Assembly: GCA_029779995.1 (NCBI GenBank)
Contig: JAKOZM010000020.1
Location: 1 to 28,060, forward strand
Reading direction: 5' to 3'
DNA from: Actinomycetes bacterium
GTDB lineage: Bacteria; Actinomycetota; Actinomycetes; S36-B12; UBA10799
DNA length: 28,060 nt
The translations under genes and the position numbers were made by a program. This document shows positions 16,090-25,857 of the stretch, in pieces. The notes beneath the pieces were generated by a model. That model was given only the letters and a program-made list of their open reading frames with translations, was not told the DNA's origin and searched no databases. Each line of letters begins with the position of its first letter. Position 1 is the first letter of the stretch.

Positions 16090-18149
16090 GCGCGCGGGAC
16101 CGCCTGGCGACGTCCTGCGGTGTCGCCACGGAGTACTGGGATCTCGGCGGCACGCTGCGGATCGTCCCAGAGACAACGGTCGAGCAGACCTTGGCAGCAC
16201 TCGGAGTCAGGGCCAGCACGGAGCACGAGTTCGACGTGGCGCTGGCCAACCGCCGCAAGGACCACTGGGAGCAGATGTTGCCTCCGCTACGGGTCGTGCG
16301 CGAGCAGGACACCAACGGCCCGTGGGTGCACCATCCGGATGGCAAACCGCCACTCATCTGGGTCGAACTCGAGGCAGGTGGCCGCCGCTACGACCTTCCC
16401 TGCGAACCGCAGGAGACGCAGAAGTTCGGCGAGGTGCGGCTCACCGAGTCGCGGATACTGCTGCCACCGGACCTCCCGCTGGGCTATCACCGGCTGTGGA
16501 TCCAGCAGGAGGACGGTGAGCGTCACGACTGTGGCCTGGTCGTGGCGCCCCGGCGTCTGCCCGAGGCGCCACGCGGGTGGGGGCTGGCGATCCAGCTGTA
16601 CTCAGTGCGCTCGCGGCGCTCCTGGGGCCTCGGGGACCTCGAGGATCTGGCCGATCTGGGAGTCTGGGCGGCCGACGAACTCGGCGCGGACTTCCTGCTG
16701 GTCAACCCGTTGCACGCCGCAGCGCTATGTGCACCGCTGGAGAACTCGCCCTATCTGCCTGCTACCCGCCGGTTCGGGCACCCGATCTACATCCGGCCGG
16801 AGAAGGTGCAGGAGCACGCCTACCTGAGCCGGGCCGATTCCCACGTGGTTGCAGACATCGCCGATGGGCTGCGGGAGCGAAACACAAGCGCACAGCTACT
16901 GGACCGCGATGCGGTGTGGGAGGGCAAGCGGGACGCGCTGGAGCGCATCTTCGAGGTACCCCGCAGCCCTGCCCGTGAGGTGGCCTTCAAGGCGTTCCTC
17001 GATGAAGAGGGGGAGGACCTGCAGGATTACGCGCAGTGGTGTGTGCTGGCCGAACAGTTCGGTCCCCGCTGGGACGAGTGGCCCGCCGAGGCGGCAACGA
17101 TCACACCGCAGGCCCACCGCGTGCTCTTCTACGCCTGGCTGCAGTGGATCTTCGATGAGCAGCTGGAGGACGCGCAGCGGCAGTTGCTGGCCGCAGGCAT
17201 GAAGCTGGGGATCGTGCAGGACCTCGCCATCGGTGTGCACCCGTTCGGGGCCGACACCTGGGCGATGGGGGACCTGCTCACGCGCGGTTTCCGGGTTGGT
17301 GCGCCGCCGGACATGTTCAGCCCGCAGGGGCAGGACTGGAGCCAACCGCCGCTCAATCCTGTGGAGTTGGAGAAGGCCGAGTACCGGCCGGTGCGGGACA
17401 TCCTGCGGTTCGTGATGCGCCACGCCGGCGGCTTGCGGATCGATCACATCATCGGCCTGTTCCGGCTGTGGTGGATCCCACCGGGGGCCCCGCCGATGGA
17501 CGGCACCTACGTGCGTTACGACCACCATGCCCTCATCGACATCCTGTGTCTGGAGGCCAAACGGGCCGGCGTCACGCTGATCGGCGAGGACCTGGGAACC
17601 GTCGAGCCGTGGGCCCGCGATGTGTTGAGCGATCACGGCATTCTTGGCACCACGGTCTTGTTGTTCGAGCGTGATGGCGACGGAGTGCATGATCCCAACG
17701 GCTGGCGCACGGAGTGCCTGGCATCTGTCACCGTGCATGACCTACCCCCGACGGCGCAGTACCTGGCAGCCTCGCATATCCGGCTGTGGGATGAGCTCGG
17801 GATTCTGGACCGTCCGCTGGAGGACGCCTTGGATGATCAGCGCCGCGAGGTGGCGGTGTGGGTCGATGTGCTGCGCAGAGAGGGGCTGCTGTCACCCAAC
17901 GAGGCGCCGACCATGTCCCAGATCACCATCGGGATGCACCGGCTGATCTCGCGCGCCCCCAGCCGGTTGCTGTGCCTGTCCCTGGTCGACGGGGTGGGCG
18001 ACCTGAACACCCAGAACCAGCCCGGCACGGACACGGAGTACCCGAACTGGCGTCAGCCCTTGACCGACGCCAACGGGGAGTCGGTGCTGATCGAGGACTT
18101 ACCCGACGGGGACCTGCTACGGGCCTTGGTCCGGTCCTTGAGCAGGTAG
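16086..18149 (+). CDS. malQ: 4-alpha-glucanotransferase (amylomaltase, GH77)
   Basis: MalQ transfers alpha-1,4-glucan segments between maltodextrins and releases glucose; it serves maltose and glycogen metabolism. The 687-aa protein has an N-terminal beta-rich extension typical of actinobacterial MalQ (to about residue 160), then the GH77 barrel with LAIQLYSVRSRRSWGLGDLEDL, GAPPDMFSPQGQDWSQPP, the nucleophile region LRIDHIIGLFRLWWIP and the acid/base region LIGEDLGTV, and HDLPPTAQYLA near the end. GTG at 16086 overlaps the amidase stop. It converges with pepN, with five bases between stops. Confidence 0.96.
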   Translation: MSARDRLATSCGVATEYWDLGGTLRIVPETTVEQTLAALGVRASTEHEFDVALANRRKDHWEQMLPPLRVVREQDTNGPWVHHPDGKPPLIWVELEAGGRRYDLPCEPQETQKFGEVRLTESRILLPPDLPLGYHRLWIQQEDGERHDCGLVVAPRRLPEAPRGWGLAIQLYSVRSRRSWGLGDLEDLADLGVWAADELGADFLLVNPLHAAALCAPLENSPYLPATRRFGHPIYIRPEKVQEHAYLSRADSHVVADIADGLRERNTSAQLLDRDAVWEGKRDALERIFEVPRSPAREVAFKAFLDEEGEDLQDYAQWCVLAEQFGPRWDEWPAEAATITPQAHRVLFYAWLQWIFDEQLEDAQRQLLAAGMKLGIVQDLAIGVHPFGADTWAMGDLLTRGFRVGAPPDMFSPQGQDWSQPPLNPVELEKAEYRPVRDILRFVMRHAGGLRIDHIIGLFRLWWIPPGAPPMDGTYVRYDHHALIDILCLEAKRAGVTLIGEDLGTVEPWARDVLSDHGILGTTVLLFERDGDGVHDPNGWRTECLASVTVHDLPPTAQYLAASHIRLWDELGILDRPLEDALDDQRREVAVWVDVLRREGLLSPNEAPTMSQITIGMHRLISRAPSRLLCLSLVDGVGDLNTQNQPGTDTEYPNWRQPLTDANGESVLIEDLPDGDLLRALVRSLSR

Positions 18150-18154
18150 CAGGC

Positions 18155-20710
<2,556 letters not shown>

Positions 20711-20762
20711 GGTGTCCATCCTGCCTGATACCCACGACACACCGCGGGCCTACCTCGGGACT

Positions 20763-20768
20763 TAATGT
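20763..20768 (+). promoter_or_regulatory. -10 element for leaderless rpiA
   Basis: TAATGT is seven bases upstream of the GTG at 20776. No -35 of good quality and no ribosome site are seen, so a leaderless transcript is likely. Confidence 0.5.
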
Positions 20769-20775
20769 AGGCCGG

Positions 20776-21474
20776 GTGGACGTGCAGACACGCATGAAGC
20801 ACTTGGTGGCCGAGCAAGCAGCGCAAAGGGTCGAATCGGGGATGATCCTGGGGCTGGGATCAGGGTCGACCGCGGCGATCTTCATCGAAGAGGTAGGAAA
20901 GCGCTGGCAGGCCGGTGATCTGCGGGACCTGCAGGGCGTGCCAACCTCCTTCCAGAGCGCACAACTGGCTCAGCAGTACGGCATCCCACAGATCACCCTC
21001 AACGAGATCGATCACATCGATCTGGCCGTCGATGGCGCCGACGAGGTGGATCCGGCCAAGAATCTGATCAAGGGTGGGGGCGCCTGTCATACGCGGGAGA
21101 AGCTCGTTGACAGCCGCGCCGATGTCTTTCTGGTGGTGGTCGACGCGAGCAAACTGTCTGACCTCCTCGGGTCGAACTTCGCCCTGCCGGTGGAGGTGGT
21201 CCCGAGCGCGTATCGACAAGTTGCTGCGGCCCTGGCGACGATGGGCAGTGAGCCGGAACTGCGCATGGCCGTCCGCAAGGCTGGGCCCGTGGTCACCGAC
21301 GAGGGAAACCTGGTGATCGATGCGAAGTTCGCGGCCATCACCGAACCGGGCGAGCTGGAACGAGAGATCAACAACATCCCTGGGGTTCTGGAGAACGGGT
21401 TGTTCGTGGGAATGGCCGACGAGATCCTGGTGGGCGACATCGAAGGGGACTCGGCCTCGGTCCGCACGCTCTAA
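20776..21474 (+). CDS. rpiA: Ribose-5-phosphate isomerase A
   Basis: RpiA interconverts ribose 5-phosphate and ribulose 5-phosphate in the pentose phosphate pathway. The 232-aa protein has the family motifs GLGSGSTA near the N terminus, [12 protein letters not shown] with the catalytic Asp, and [12 protein letters not shown] with the phosphate and lysine residues. Length is normal. The GTG at 20776 is selected from the TANNNT element seven bases upstream and from the normal N terminus ([16 protein letters not shown]). An actinobacterium often uses RpiB, so presence of the A type is a small point of taxonomic interest. Confidence 0.95.
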   Translation: MDVQTRMKHLVAEQAAQRVESGMILGLGSGSTAAIFIEEVGKRWQAGDLRDLQGVPTSFQSAQLAQQYGIPQITLNEIDHIDLAVDGADEVDPAKNLIKGGGACHTREKLVDSRADVFLVVVDASKLSDLLGSNFALPVEVVPSAYRQVAAALATMGSEPELRMAVRKAGPVVTDEGNLVIDAKFAAITEPGELEREINNIPGVLENGLFVGMADEILVGDIEGDSASVRTL

Positions 21475-21537
21475 GTCGCGGTCGGGTACGGCTGTGGCGG
21501 GCCAGCCCACGAGCCGTCTCACGGGTTCCTGGGGGCT

Positions 21538-21594
21538 GTTTTCCGACCTTGTTGGTCCCTTTTCAGTCACGGCGGGCCAACAACGTCCGAAAAG
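21538..21594. repeat. Intergenic stem-loop after rpiA (element A)
   Basis: Arms at 21538-21555 (GTTTTCCGACCTTGTTGG) and 21577-21594 (CCAACAACGTCCGAAAAG) pair at 14 of 18 positions. The 21-base loop contains TCACGGCG (21567-21574), the complement of the CGCCGTGA core found in the other elements. It begins 63 bases after the rpiA stop. It lacks a T run, so it is not a standard intrinsic terminator. Confidence 0.6.
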
Positions 21595-21679
21595 TCGGTC
21601 GCACTCGCGGGGGGTTTGCTCAGCGATCGAATCCGCGACGCTCACTGTCGCTCGCGCAAAGCCACCAGAGCTGCCCAGG

Positions 21680-21685
21680 TAGCCT
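21680..21685 (+). promoter_or_regulatory. -10 element for the leaderless membrane-protein gene
   Basis: TAGCCT is followed by six bases and the ATG at 21692, the same spacing as at feoA, ettA and the acyl-CoA-binding gene. Confidence 0.5.
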
Positions 21686-21691
21686 CAACCC

Positions 21692-22093
21692 ATGTCCGTC
21701 GTCTGGTTGGTCCTCGGGATCGCACTGATCCTTCTGGTCGGTTCTGTGCTGTTCGGCTTCTTCTACTGGCGGCCACGCGCGCAGCAGCGCGTGACGTCGG
21801 CCACCCAGGCACTGGCGCAGGAACTGCACGGTAGGCAACCGTTGCTGATGTCGCCGGCACAGTGCAAGAAGGCCGAGGTGCGCGATGCCGAGTCCTTGCC
21901 GGGCCTGGGTGTGCTGGCACTCACTGAACAGGCGCTGTTGTACTCCAGCGGGGAACGCGTTGTTGTGATGTCGCGGGAGGGGCTGCAGGTCACGAGCCAG
22001 GGCCGCAATCTGGAATTTGTCTCGGAGGTGCCGCAAGGCCGGCTCGTGGTGACCCTGCCCGATCCGCAACCGTGGAGCGCTGCACTGTCCTGA
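21692..22093 (+). CDS. Small single-pass membrane protein, unknown
   Basis: The 133-aa product has one N-terminal membrane helix (VVWLVLGIALILLVGSVLFGFFYW) followed by a basic stop-transfer segment and a cytoplasmic domain of about 95 residues. That domain (GVLALTEQALLYSSGERVVVMSREGLQV) reads as alternating strands and may be a PH-like fold seen in other small actinobacterial membrane proteins. I cannot assign a function. The ATG is at the expected transcription start. The acyl-CoA-binding gene follows after 40 bases from its own promoter. Confidence 0.75.
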   Translation: MSVVWLVLGIALILLVGSVLFGFFYWRPRAQQRVTSATQALAQELHGRQPLLMSPAQCKKAEVRDAESLPGLGVLALTEQALLYSSGERVVVMSREGLQVTSQGRNLEFVSEVPQGRLVVTLPDPQPWSAALS

Positions 22094-22097
22094 GCGT

Positions 22098-22127
22098 TTG
22101 CAACCATGCGTGCAGACGATCTACGGT
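22098..22127 (+). promoter_or_regulatory. Promoter of the acyl-CoA-binding protein gene
   Basis: TTGCAA (22098-22103), an 18-base spacer and TACGGT (22122-22127) end six bases before the ATG at 22134. It is the clearest full -35/-10 pair among the leaderless starts in the window. Confidence 0.55.
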
Positions 22128-22133
22128 CGCCAC

Positions 22134-22376
22134 ATGTCCCCTGAATTCGACGCCGCTCTGGCCCGCGTCTCCGAACTGACCAGTGACCCCGGCAATGACG
22201 CTAAACTCAAGATGTACGCCCTGTACAAGCAAGCCACGCAGGGCGACGTCGAGGGTAAACGACCCGGGTTCACGAACCCCGTCGGCCGGGCCAAGTACGA
22301 CGCCTGGGCAGGGGTCAAGGGGATGTCGCAGGCTGATGCCGAGACCGCCTACGTGGAGTTCGTGAATACGCTCTAG
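22134..22376 (+). CDS. Acyl-CoA-binding protein (ACBP)
   Basis: The 80-aa helical protein matches the ACBP family: FDAALARVSEL, KLKMYALYKQATQGDV, then PVGRAKYDAWAGVKGMSQADAETAYVEFV. It contains the family's YxxYKQATxGD and KxxxWxxxKGxS segments, with a Tyr for the usual Trp in KYDAW. ACBPs buffer long-chain acyl-CoA in the cytosol. Free-standing ACBPs are patchily distributed in bacteria. The ATG at 22134 is the probable transcription start; an upstream in-frame codon at 22098 is not needed. Confidence 0.92.
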   Translation: MSPEFDAALARVSELTSDPGNDAKLKMYALYKQATQGDVEGKRPGFTNPVGRAKYDAWAGVKGMSQADAETAYVEFVNTL

Positions 22377-22378
22377 GT

Positions 22379-23122
22379 ATGCAATGGGACGCGGCGGCCT
22401 ATGACAACGGGTTCAGCTTCGTCACCGACTACGGGTCAGCGCTGATCGAGTTACTGGACCTGGCCCCTGCGGCTCGGGTGCTCGATGTCGGCTGCGGCAC
22501 GGGGGAACACGCTGCGGAACTGACGCGGCGAGGTTTCCAAGTCGTCGGGTTCGACGCGGACGAGGCGATGGTTCAGCGGGCGCGGGAGTTCAATCCCGAG
22601 GTGCGTTTCGTCATGGCCGACGCTGAGGATCTCCACCTCGGCGAGACGTTTGACGCGGCCTTCAGCAATGCGGCCCTGCATTGGGTGACCGACCAAGGGG
22701 CGGCCCTTCGGTCGGTCCGGCGGCACCTTGTGAATGGAGCCCCGTTCGTTGCCGAAATGGGCGGCAGGGGCAATGTGGCCGTTGTGGATGCCGCGCTCGA
22801 GTTGGCCACCGCCGACTTGGGGTTGCCGGTCCCACCGATTCGCAAGTTCTTTCCCAGCCTGGGCGAGCAAGCGACATTGCTCGAGGAGGCGGGCTTCGAG
22901 GTGGACAGCATGTGGGCATTCGCTCGTCCCACCCGCCTGTCTGCCGGTCAGCGGCCGTCGGACTGGACGCGACTCTTCCGGGCGAATGTCTGGGCCGCCG
23001 TGCCGCCGCTCGAGCATGAGCGCCTAGCAGCCGCGGTGGATGAGCGCTGCTCCGAACTTCACGACGAGCACGGATGGTGGATCGACTACTGCCGGCTGCG
23101 GTTCTGCTGTCATGCGGTCTAG
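22379..23122 (+). CDS. Class I SAM-dependent methyltransferase
   Basis: The 247-aa protein has motif I ARVLDVGCGTGEHAAELTRRG, the acidic residue in GFDADEAMV, MADAEDL and FDAAFSNAALHWVTD, which is the pattern of trans-aconitate methyltransferase-like and ubiE-like proteins. The substrate is unknown. The ATG is two bases after the acyl-CoA-binding stop, so it is probably co-transcribed. Its stop lies 11 bases inside the next gene. The N terminus MQWDAAAYDNGFSFVTDYG, which opens with W-DA--Y, is common in this subgroup. Confidence 0.9.
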   Translation: MQWDAAAYDNGFSFVTDYGSALIELLDLAPAARVLDVGCGTGEHAAELTRRGFQVVGFDADEAMVQRAREFNPEVRFVMADAEDLHLGETFDAAFSNAALHWVTDQGAALRSVRRHLVNGAPFVAEMGGRGNVAVVDAALELATADLGLPVPPIRKFFPSLGEQATLLEEAGFEVDSMWAFARPTRLSAGQRPSDWTRLFRANVWAAVPPLEHERLAAAVDERCSELHDEHGWWIDYCRLRFCCHAV

Positions 23123-23846
23123 CTTCCTGCTCGGGCTGCTCGCCGCTGTCCTGGCCGGGTGCTCCCAAACCCAGGGCACGTGGACCGCGCCCGAACTCGG
23201 GGGTGCGTATGGCGTCGCGCTGACTCCGGCCCGTGATCCCGCGATGGATGCAGTGATGATCAGGGCTGCCGAACGCGGGAACCTGGCGGCGGTGCGAAGA
23301 GCCCACCTGCGCGGAGCATCGGTGCTCGCACGCGACCAGGACCGGCGGACAGCGCTGGTGGCAGCAGCCTATGGCAACCACCTCGATGTGGCGCGCTTCC
23401 TGATCAGGGCTGGTGCCGAGGTCAATGCAAAGGACGTGAGTGTGCAGAGTCCCTACCTGATCTCCACCTCCGAAGTGGGAGATGATCCGCGACTGTTGTC
23501 GCTGACGATCGCCAACGGGGCGCGCATCAACGCCAAGGACAGTTTCAATGGCACTGGTCTGATCCGGGCGGCGGACCGCGGCTATCCGCGCGTGGTGCGG
23601 CGCCTGCTCGCCGAGGACATCGACATCGACCACGTCAACCGGCTCGGCTGGACAGCCCTACACGAAGCGATCATTCTGGGCGATGGATCTACGCGCTACA
23701 CCCACGTCGTGCGATTGTTGGTCGACGCCGGCGCTGATGTGAACCTCCGATCCCAAAGCGACGGAGTCAGCCCGCTGCAACATGCACAATCACGCGGTCA
23801 TGAGCAGATGGCGGACATCCTGCAGGCGGCTGGCGCTCAGCTCTGA
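23112..23846 (+). CDS. Ankyrin-repeat lipoprotein
   Basis: The 244-aa protein starts with a lipoprotein signal (MRSSFLLGLLAAVLAGCSQ) whose LAGC lipobox predicts a lipid-anchored Cys on the outer side of the membrane. After residue 45 come about five ankyrin repeats (RAAERGNLAAVRRAHLRGA, TALVAAAYGNHLDVARFLI, GLIRAADRGYPRVVRRLLA, TALHEAI, SPLQHAQSRGHEQMADIL). Such proteins mediate protein-protein contacts; relatives beside catalase are known elsewhere, but none is here. The ATG at 23112 is chosen since it gives a proper signal peptide. The gene overlaps the methyltransferase by 11 bases. Confidence 0.88.
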   Translation: MRSSFLLGLLAAVLAGCSQTQGTWTAPELGGAYGVALTPARDPAMDAVMIRAAERGNLAAVRRAHLRGASVLARDQDRRTALVAAAYGNHLDVARFLIRAGAEVNAKDVSVQSPYLISTSEVGDDPRLLSLTIANGARINAKDSFNGTGLIRAADRGYPRVVRRLLAEDIDIDHVNRLGWTALHEAIILGDGSTRYTHVVRLLVDAGADVNLRSQSDGVSPLQHAQSRGHEQMADILQAAGAQL

Positions 23847-23902
23847 CTGTCGGGCTTGGACTATGTCTGGGACTGTGTGGTCTTGAGCACGCTGAACAAT
23901 TC

Positions 23903-23947
23903 GGCACTTGTTGCTGCGACACGCCGTGAGAATTCCCACCAAGTGCC
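23903..23947. repeat. Intergenic stem-loop before tRNA-Gly (element B)
   Basis: Arms GGCACTTG (23903-23910) and CAAGTGCC (23940-23947) are perfect complements. The 29-base loop contains CGCCGTGAGAATTCCC (23922-23937). On the minus strand this is GGGAATTCTCACGGCG, which differs from the pyrH-feoA core GGGAATTTTGCACGGCG by one substitution and one insertion. Confidence 0.6.
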
Positions 23948-23958
23948 CATTCGGCGTC

Positions 23959-23983
23959 GAGCGGGTGACCGGGGCACCCTCAC
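23959..23983 (-). repeat. Degenerate partial copy of the tRNA-Gly 3' half
   Basis: The stretch GAGCGGGTGACCGG followed by GGCACCCTCA reproduces the complement of the 3' part of the nearby tRNA-Gly gene (24069-24101). Nine bases of the T arm are missing and one base is changed. It lies in the same orientation as the gene, 110 bases away on its 3' side. This is the geometry of an attachment-site remnant after integration at a tRNA 3' end, but a local duplication is also possible. Confidence 0.6.
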
Positions 23984-24030
23984 TCGCCTGCGGCGAGTTC
24001 GTCCTCGATCCCGGCTGTGTTCCTCGATTC

Positions 24031-24068
24031 CATGACAAAAGCCCCCAAGCATGGGGGCCTTCGTCATG
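24031..24068 (-). terminator. Terminator of tRNA-Gly
   Basis: GCCCCC (24041-24046) pairs with GGGGGC (24053-24058), followed on the minus strand by TTTTG. The stem extends outward to CATGAC/GTCATG, so on the minus strand it uses the last bases of the tRNA CCA end. It faces away from tRNA-Gly and fits an intrinsic terminator. Confidence 0.75.
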
Positions 24069-24140
24069 GAGCGGGTGACCGGGATCGAACCGGCACCATC
24101 AGCTTGGAAGGCTGAGGCTCTACCATTGAGCTACACCCGC
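24067..24140 (-). tRNA. tRNA-Gly (anticodon TCC)
   Basis: The minus strand folds as a tRNA: acceptor GCGGGTG pairing with CACCCGC, D stem GCTC/GAGC, anticodon stem TCAGC/GCTGA around the loop CTTCCAA (anticodon TCC), and a T arm with GGTTCGATCC. The 3' end reads T-CCA, so the CCA is encoded. Without CCA the gene is 71 bases (24070-24140). It diverges from tRNA-Pro across 29 bases, and TAATCT on the minus strand (24158-24153) is a plausible -10. Confidence 0.95.
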
Positions 24141-24169
24141 GCGGTCTCATCAGATTAGCAAGGGTGTCG

Positions 24170-24242
24170 CGGGGCGTAGCGTAGTGGCTAGCGCGCTTGC
24201 TTTGGGAGCAAGAGATCGTGGGTTCGAGTCCCGCCGCCCCGA
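24170..24242 (+). tRNA. tRNA-Pro (anticodon TGG)
   Basis: Acceptor CGGGGCG pairs with CGCCCCG, the anticodon stem CTTGC/GCAAG encloses TTTGGGA (anticodon TGG), and the T arm has GGGTTCGAGTCCC. The discriminator base is A. The bases after it are CTG, so the CCA end is not encoded, unlike tRNA-Gly beside it. The trigger factor gene begins 79 bases downstream. Confidence 0.95.
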
Positions 24243-24321
24243 CTGGAGTGCTGTTGACCGTACGATGGCACTGATTGTGGCCAACTGTGGCCATCACCCA
24301 TCCCGAGGAGTCTGAGTCAGC

Positions 24322-25737
24322 GTGAAAAGCAGCGTTGAGAACCTGTCCGAGACCCGCGTCAAGTTGACGGTCGAGATCCCGTTCGAAGAGCTGCAGGACT
24401 CACTGAAGCAGGCCTACAAGCGGATCGGGTCCCAGGTGAACGTACCCGGCTTCCGGCGGGGCAAGATCCCCTCGCGCATCATCGACCAGCGCTTCGGCCG
24501 TGGTGTCGTGCTCGAGGAGGTCGTGAACGCCGAGGTACCCAAGGCCTATGACGCAGCGGTGCAGGAGAACGAACTGCGCCCCATGGGGCAACCCGATGTC
24601 GAAGTCACCCAGATCGAGGACGGCGACATCATCGCGTTCACCGCTGAGGTGGACATCACTCCGGCCTTCGACCTGCCTGACTACAAGGGCATCGAGGTCG
24701 AGGTCAGCGACTCGCAGGTGTCCGATGAGGACGTCCAGGAACAGGTCGACCAGTTGCGTAAGCGCTTCGCGACGACCACGCCCGTTGAGCGTGCCGCCCA
24801 GACGGGCGACCTCGTCCTGGTCGACGTCAAGGGTGAACTCGACGGGGAGGAACTCGAGGACTTCGCCGGCAGCGCCCTGACATTCGAACTCGGCGCCGAC
24901 GGCATGATCGACGGCTTCAGCGAGGCCGTCGAGGGTGCCTCGGAGGGTGACACCGTCACCTTCACGCATACCCCCGACGAGGGCCCGCACGCCGGCAGCG
25001 AGGTTGCCATCACTGTGGAGGTCAAGGGCGTGCGCGAGCGCAGCCTTCCGGAGGCCGACGATGAGTTCGCGATGCTGGCCAGTGAGTTCGACACCATGGA
25101 TGAACTTCGCGCTGACCTCGCCGAGAAGCTGCAGGGCAACCGACTGGTGGAGCAGGCCTATGAGGCGCGCGAGAAGCTCGCGGAGAAACTGGTCGAGATC
25201 GTCGAATTCCCCCTGCCCGAGGCATTTCTGCAGGCACAGATCGACGAGCACTTCGCAGATGGTCACGGCGATGACGACCACCGTGCGGAGATCGAGAACA
25301 CGACTCGCACCTCGTTGAAGACCCAGTTGATCCTCGACAAGATCGCTGACACCGAACAGGTCGAGGTGGATCAGAGCGAATTGGTGCAGTGGCTCATGCA
25401 GCAGGCACCCCGCTACGGCATGTCGGTGGAGCAGTTTGCGAACGCTCTCGCGGAGGCAGGCCAGGTCGGGACCGCGCTGGCGGACGTGCGACGGGGCAAG
25501 GCGCTGGCCGTGGTGATGCAGAACGCCAAGATCGTTGACGCATCCGGCAACACCGTGGACATCTCGGCACTGGATGCCGAGGACGAGGATCCGCTCGGTG
25601 ACATCATCGATGAACTCGACGATGAAAACGATGATGAGATCGACGCCGAAGAGCTGGCCGAGGCTGAGGCATTTGTGGACGCCGAGGAACGAGCCGAGGC
25701 CGAGGCATTGGCGCAGTCCGAGTCCACGGACAAGTAA
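24322..25737 (+). CDS. tig: Trigger factor
   Basis: Trigger factor is the ribosome-bound chaperone and peptidyl-prolyl isomerase that meets nascent chains. The 471-aa protein has the ribosome-binding signature VPGFRRGKIPSRIIDQRFG in the N-terminal domain, an FKBP-type PPIase domain (about 160-245, with GDLVLVDVKGELDGEE and GSALTFELGADGMIDGFSEAV) and the helical C-terminal chaperone domain. A long Asp/Glu-rich tail (about residues 415-471) follows, as in other actinobacteria. The GTG at 24322 gives the typical KSSVENLSETRVKL start, and GAGGAG lies 11 bases upstream. The gene heads the tig-clpP1-clpP2-clpX group. Confidence 0.97.
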   Translation: MKSSVENLSETRVKLTVEIPFEELQDSLKQAYKRIGSQVNVPGFRRGKIPSRIIDQRFGRGVVLEEVVNAEVPKAYDAAVQENELRPMGQPDVEVTQIEDGDIIAFTAEVDITPAFDLPDYKGIEVEVSDSQVSDEDVQEQVDQLRKRFATTTPVERAAQTGDLVLVDVKGELDGEELEDFAGSALTFELGADGMIDGFSEAVEGASEGDTVTFTHTPDEGPHAGSEVAITVEVKGVRERSLPEADDEFAMLASEFDTMDELRADLAEKLQGNRLVEQAYEAREKLAEKLVEIVEFPLPEAFLQAQIDEHFADGHGDDDHRAEIENTTRTSLKTQLILDKIADTEQVEVDQSELVQWLMQQAPRYGMSVEQFANALAEAGQVGTALADVRRGKALAVVMQNAKIVDASGNTVDISALDAEDEDPLGDIIDELDDENDDEIDAEELAEAEAFVDAEERAEAEALAQSESTDK

Positions 25738-25764
25738 CACCCGCCACAGCCACGCCGACAGCGA

Positions 25765-25792
25765 ACAAGGCCGGATTCCGGAATCGCCTTGT
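25765..25792 (+). promoter_or_regulatory. Hairpin between tig and clpP1
   Basis: ACAAGGC (25765-25771) pairs with GCCTTGT (25786-25792) around the perfect palindrome GATTCCGGAATC (25774-25785), with two bases bulged. There is no T run after it, so it may be a weak terminator, an attenuator or an mRNA-stabilising structure rather than a classical terminator. Confidence 0.5.
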
Positions 25793-25857
25793 CGCATCTC
25801 GGCGTTAGGGTCGAAGTGACGACAACCTCTGATACCGATGGGAAGAAGGCTGTGCCC

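Larger units (their letters stand above)
21475..21691. other. Intergenic region after rpiA
   Basis: These 217 bases contain the stem-loop at 21538-21594 and no credible gene. Frames on both strands are short and unlike any family. The downstream end holds the -10 of the next gene. Confidence 0.6.
23847..24066. other. Intergenic region between the ankyrin gene and tRNA-Gly
   Basis: These 220 bases hold the stem-loop at 23903-23947, a degenerate tRNA-Gly fragment at 23959-23983, a tight hairpin ACTCGCC-TGC-GGCGAGT (23982-23998) and the tRNA-Gly terminator. Two minus-strand ORFs cross it but have no recognisable product. Confidence 0.6.

Noticed and set aside
24064..24297. 77-aa ORF across both tRNA genes
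   Set aside because: Its sequence is the familiar translation of tRNA-Gly and tRNA-Pro, not a protein.
24400..25797. 465-aa minus-strand ORF over tig
   Set aside because: It is antisense to trigger factor, composed of Leu/Val/Asp-rich shadow sequence with no domain.
25790..25806. ClgR-type operator before clpP1
   Set aside because: The CGC and GCG triplets are six bases apart rather than the expected five, and flanking bases do not fit.
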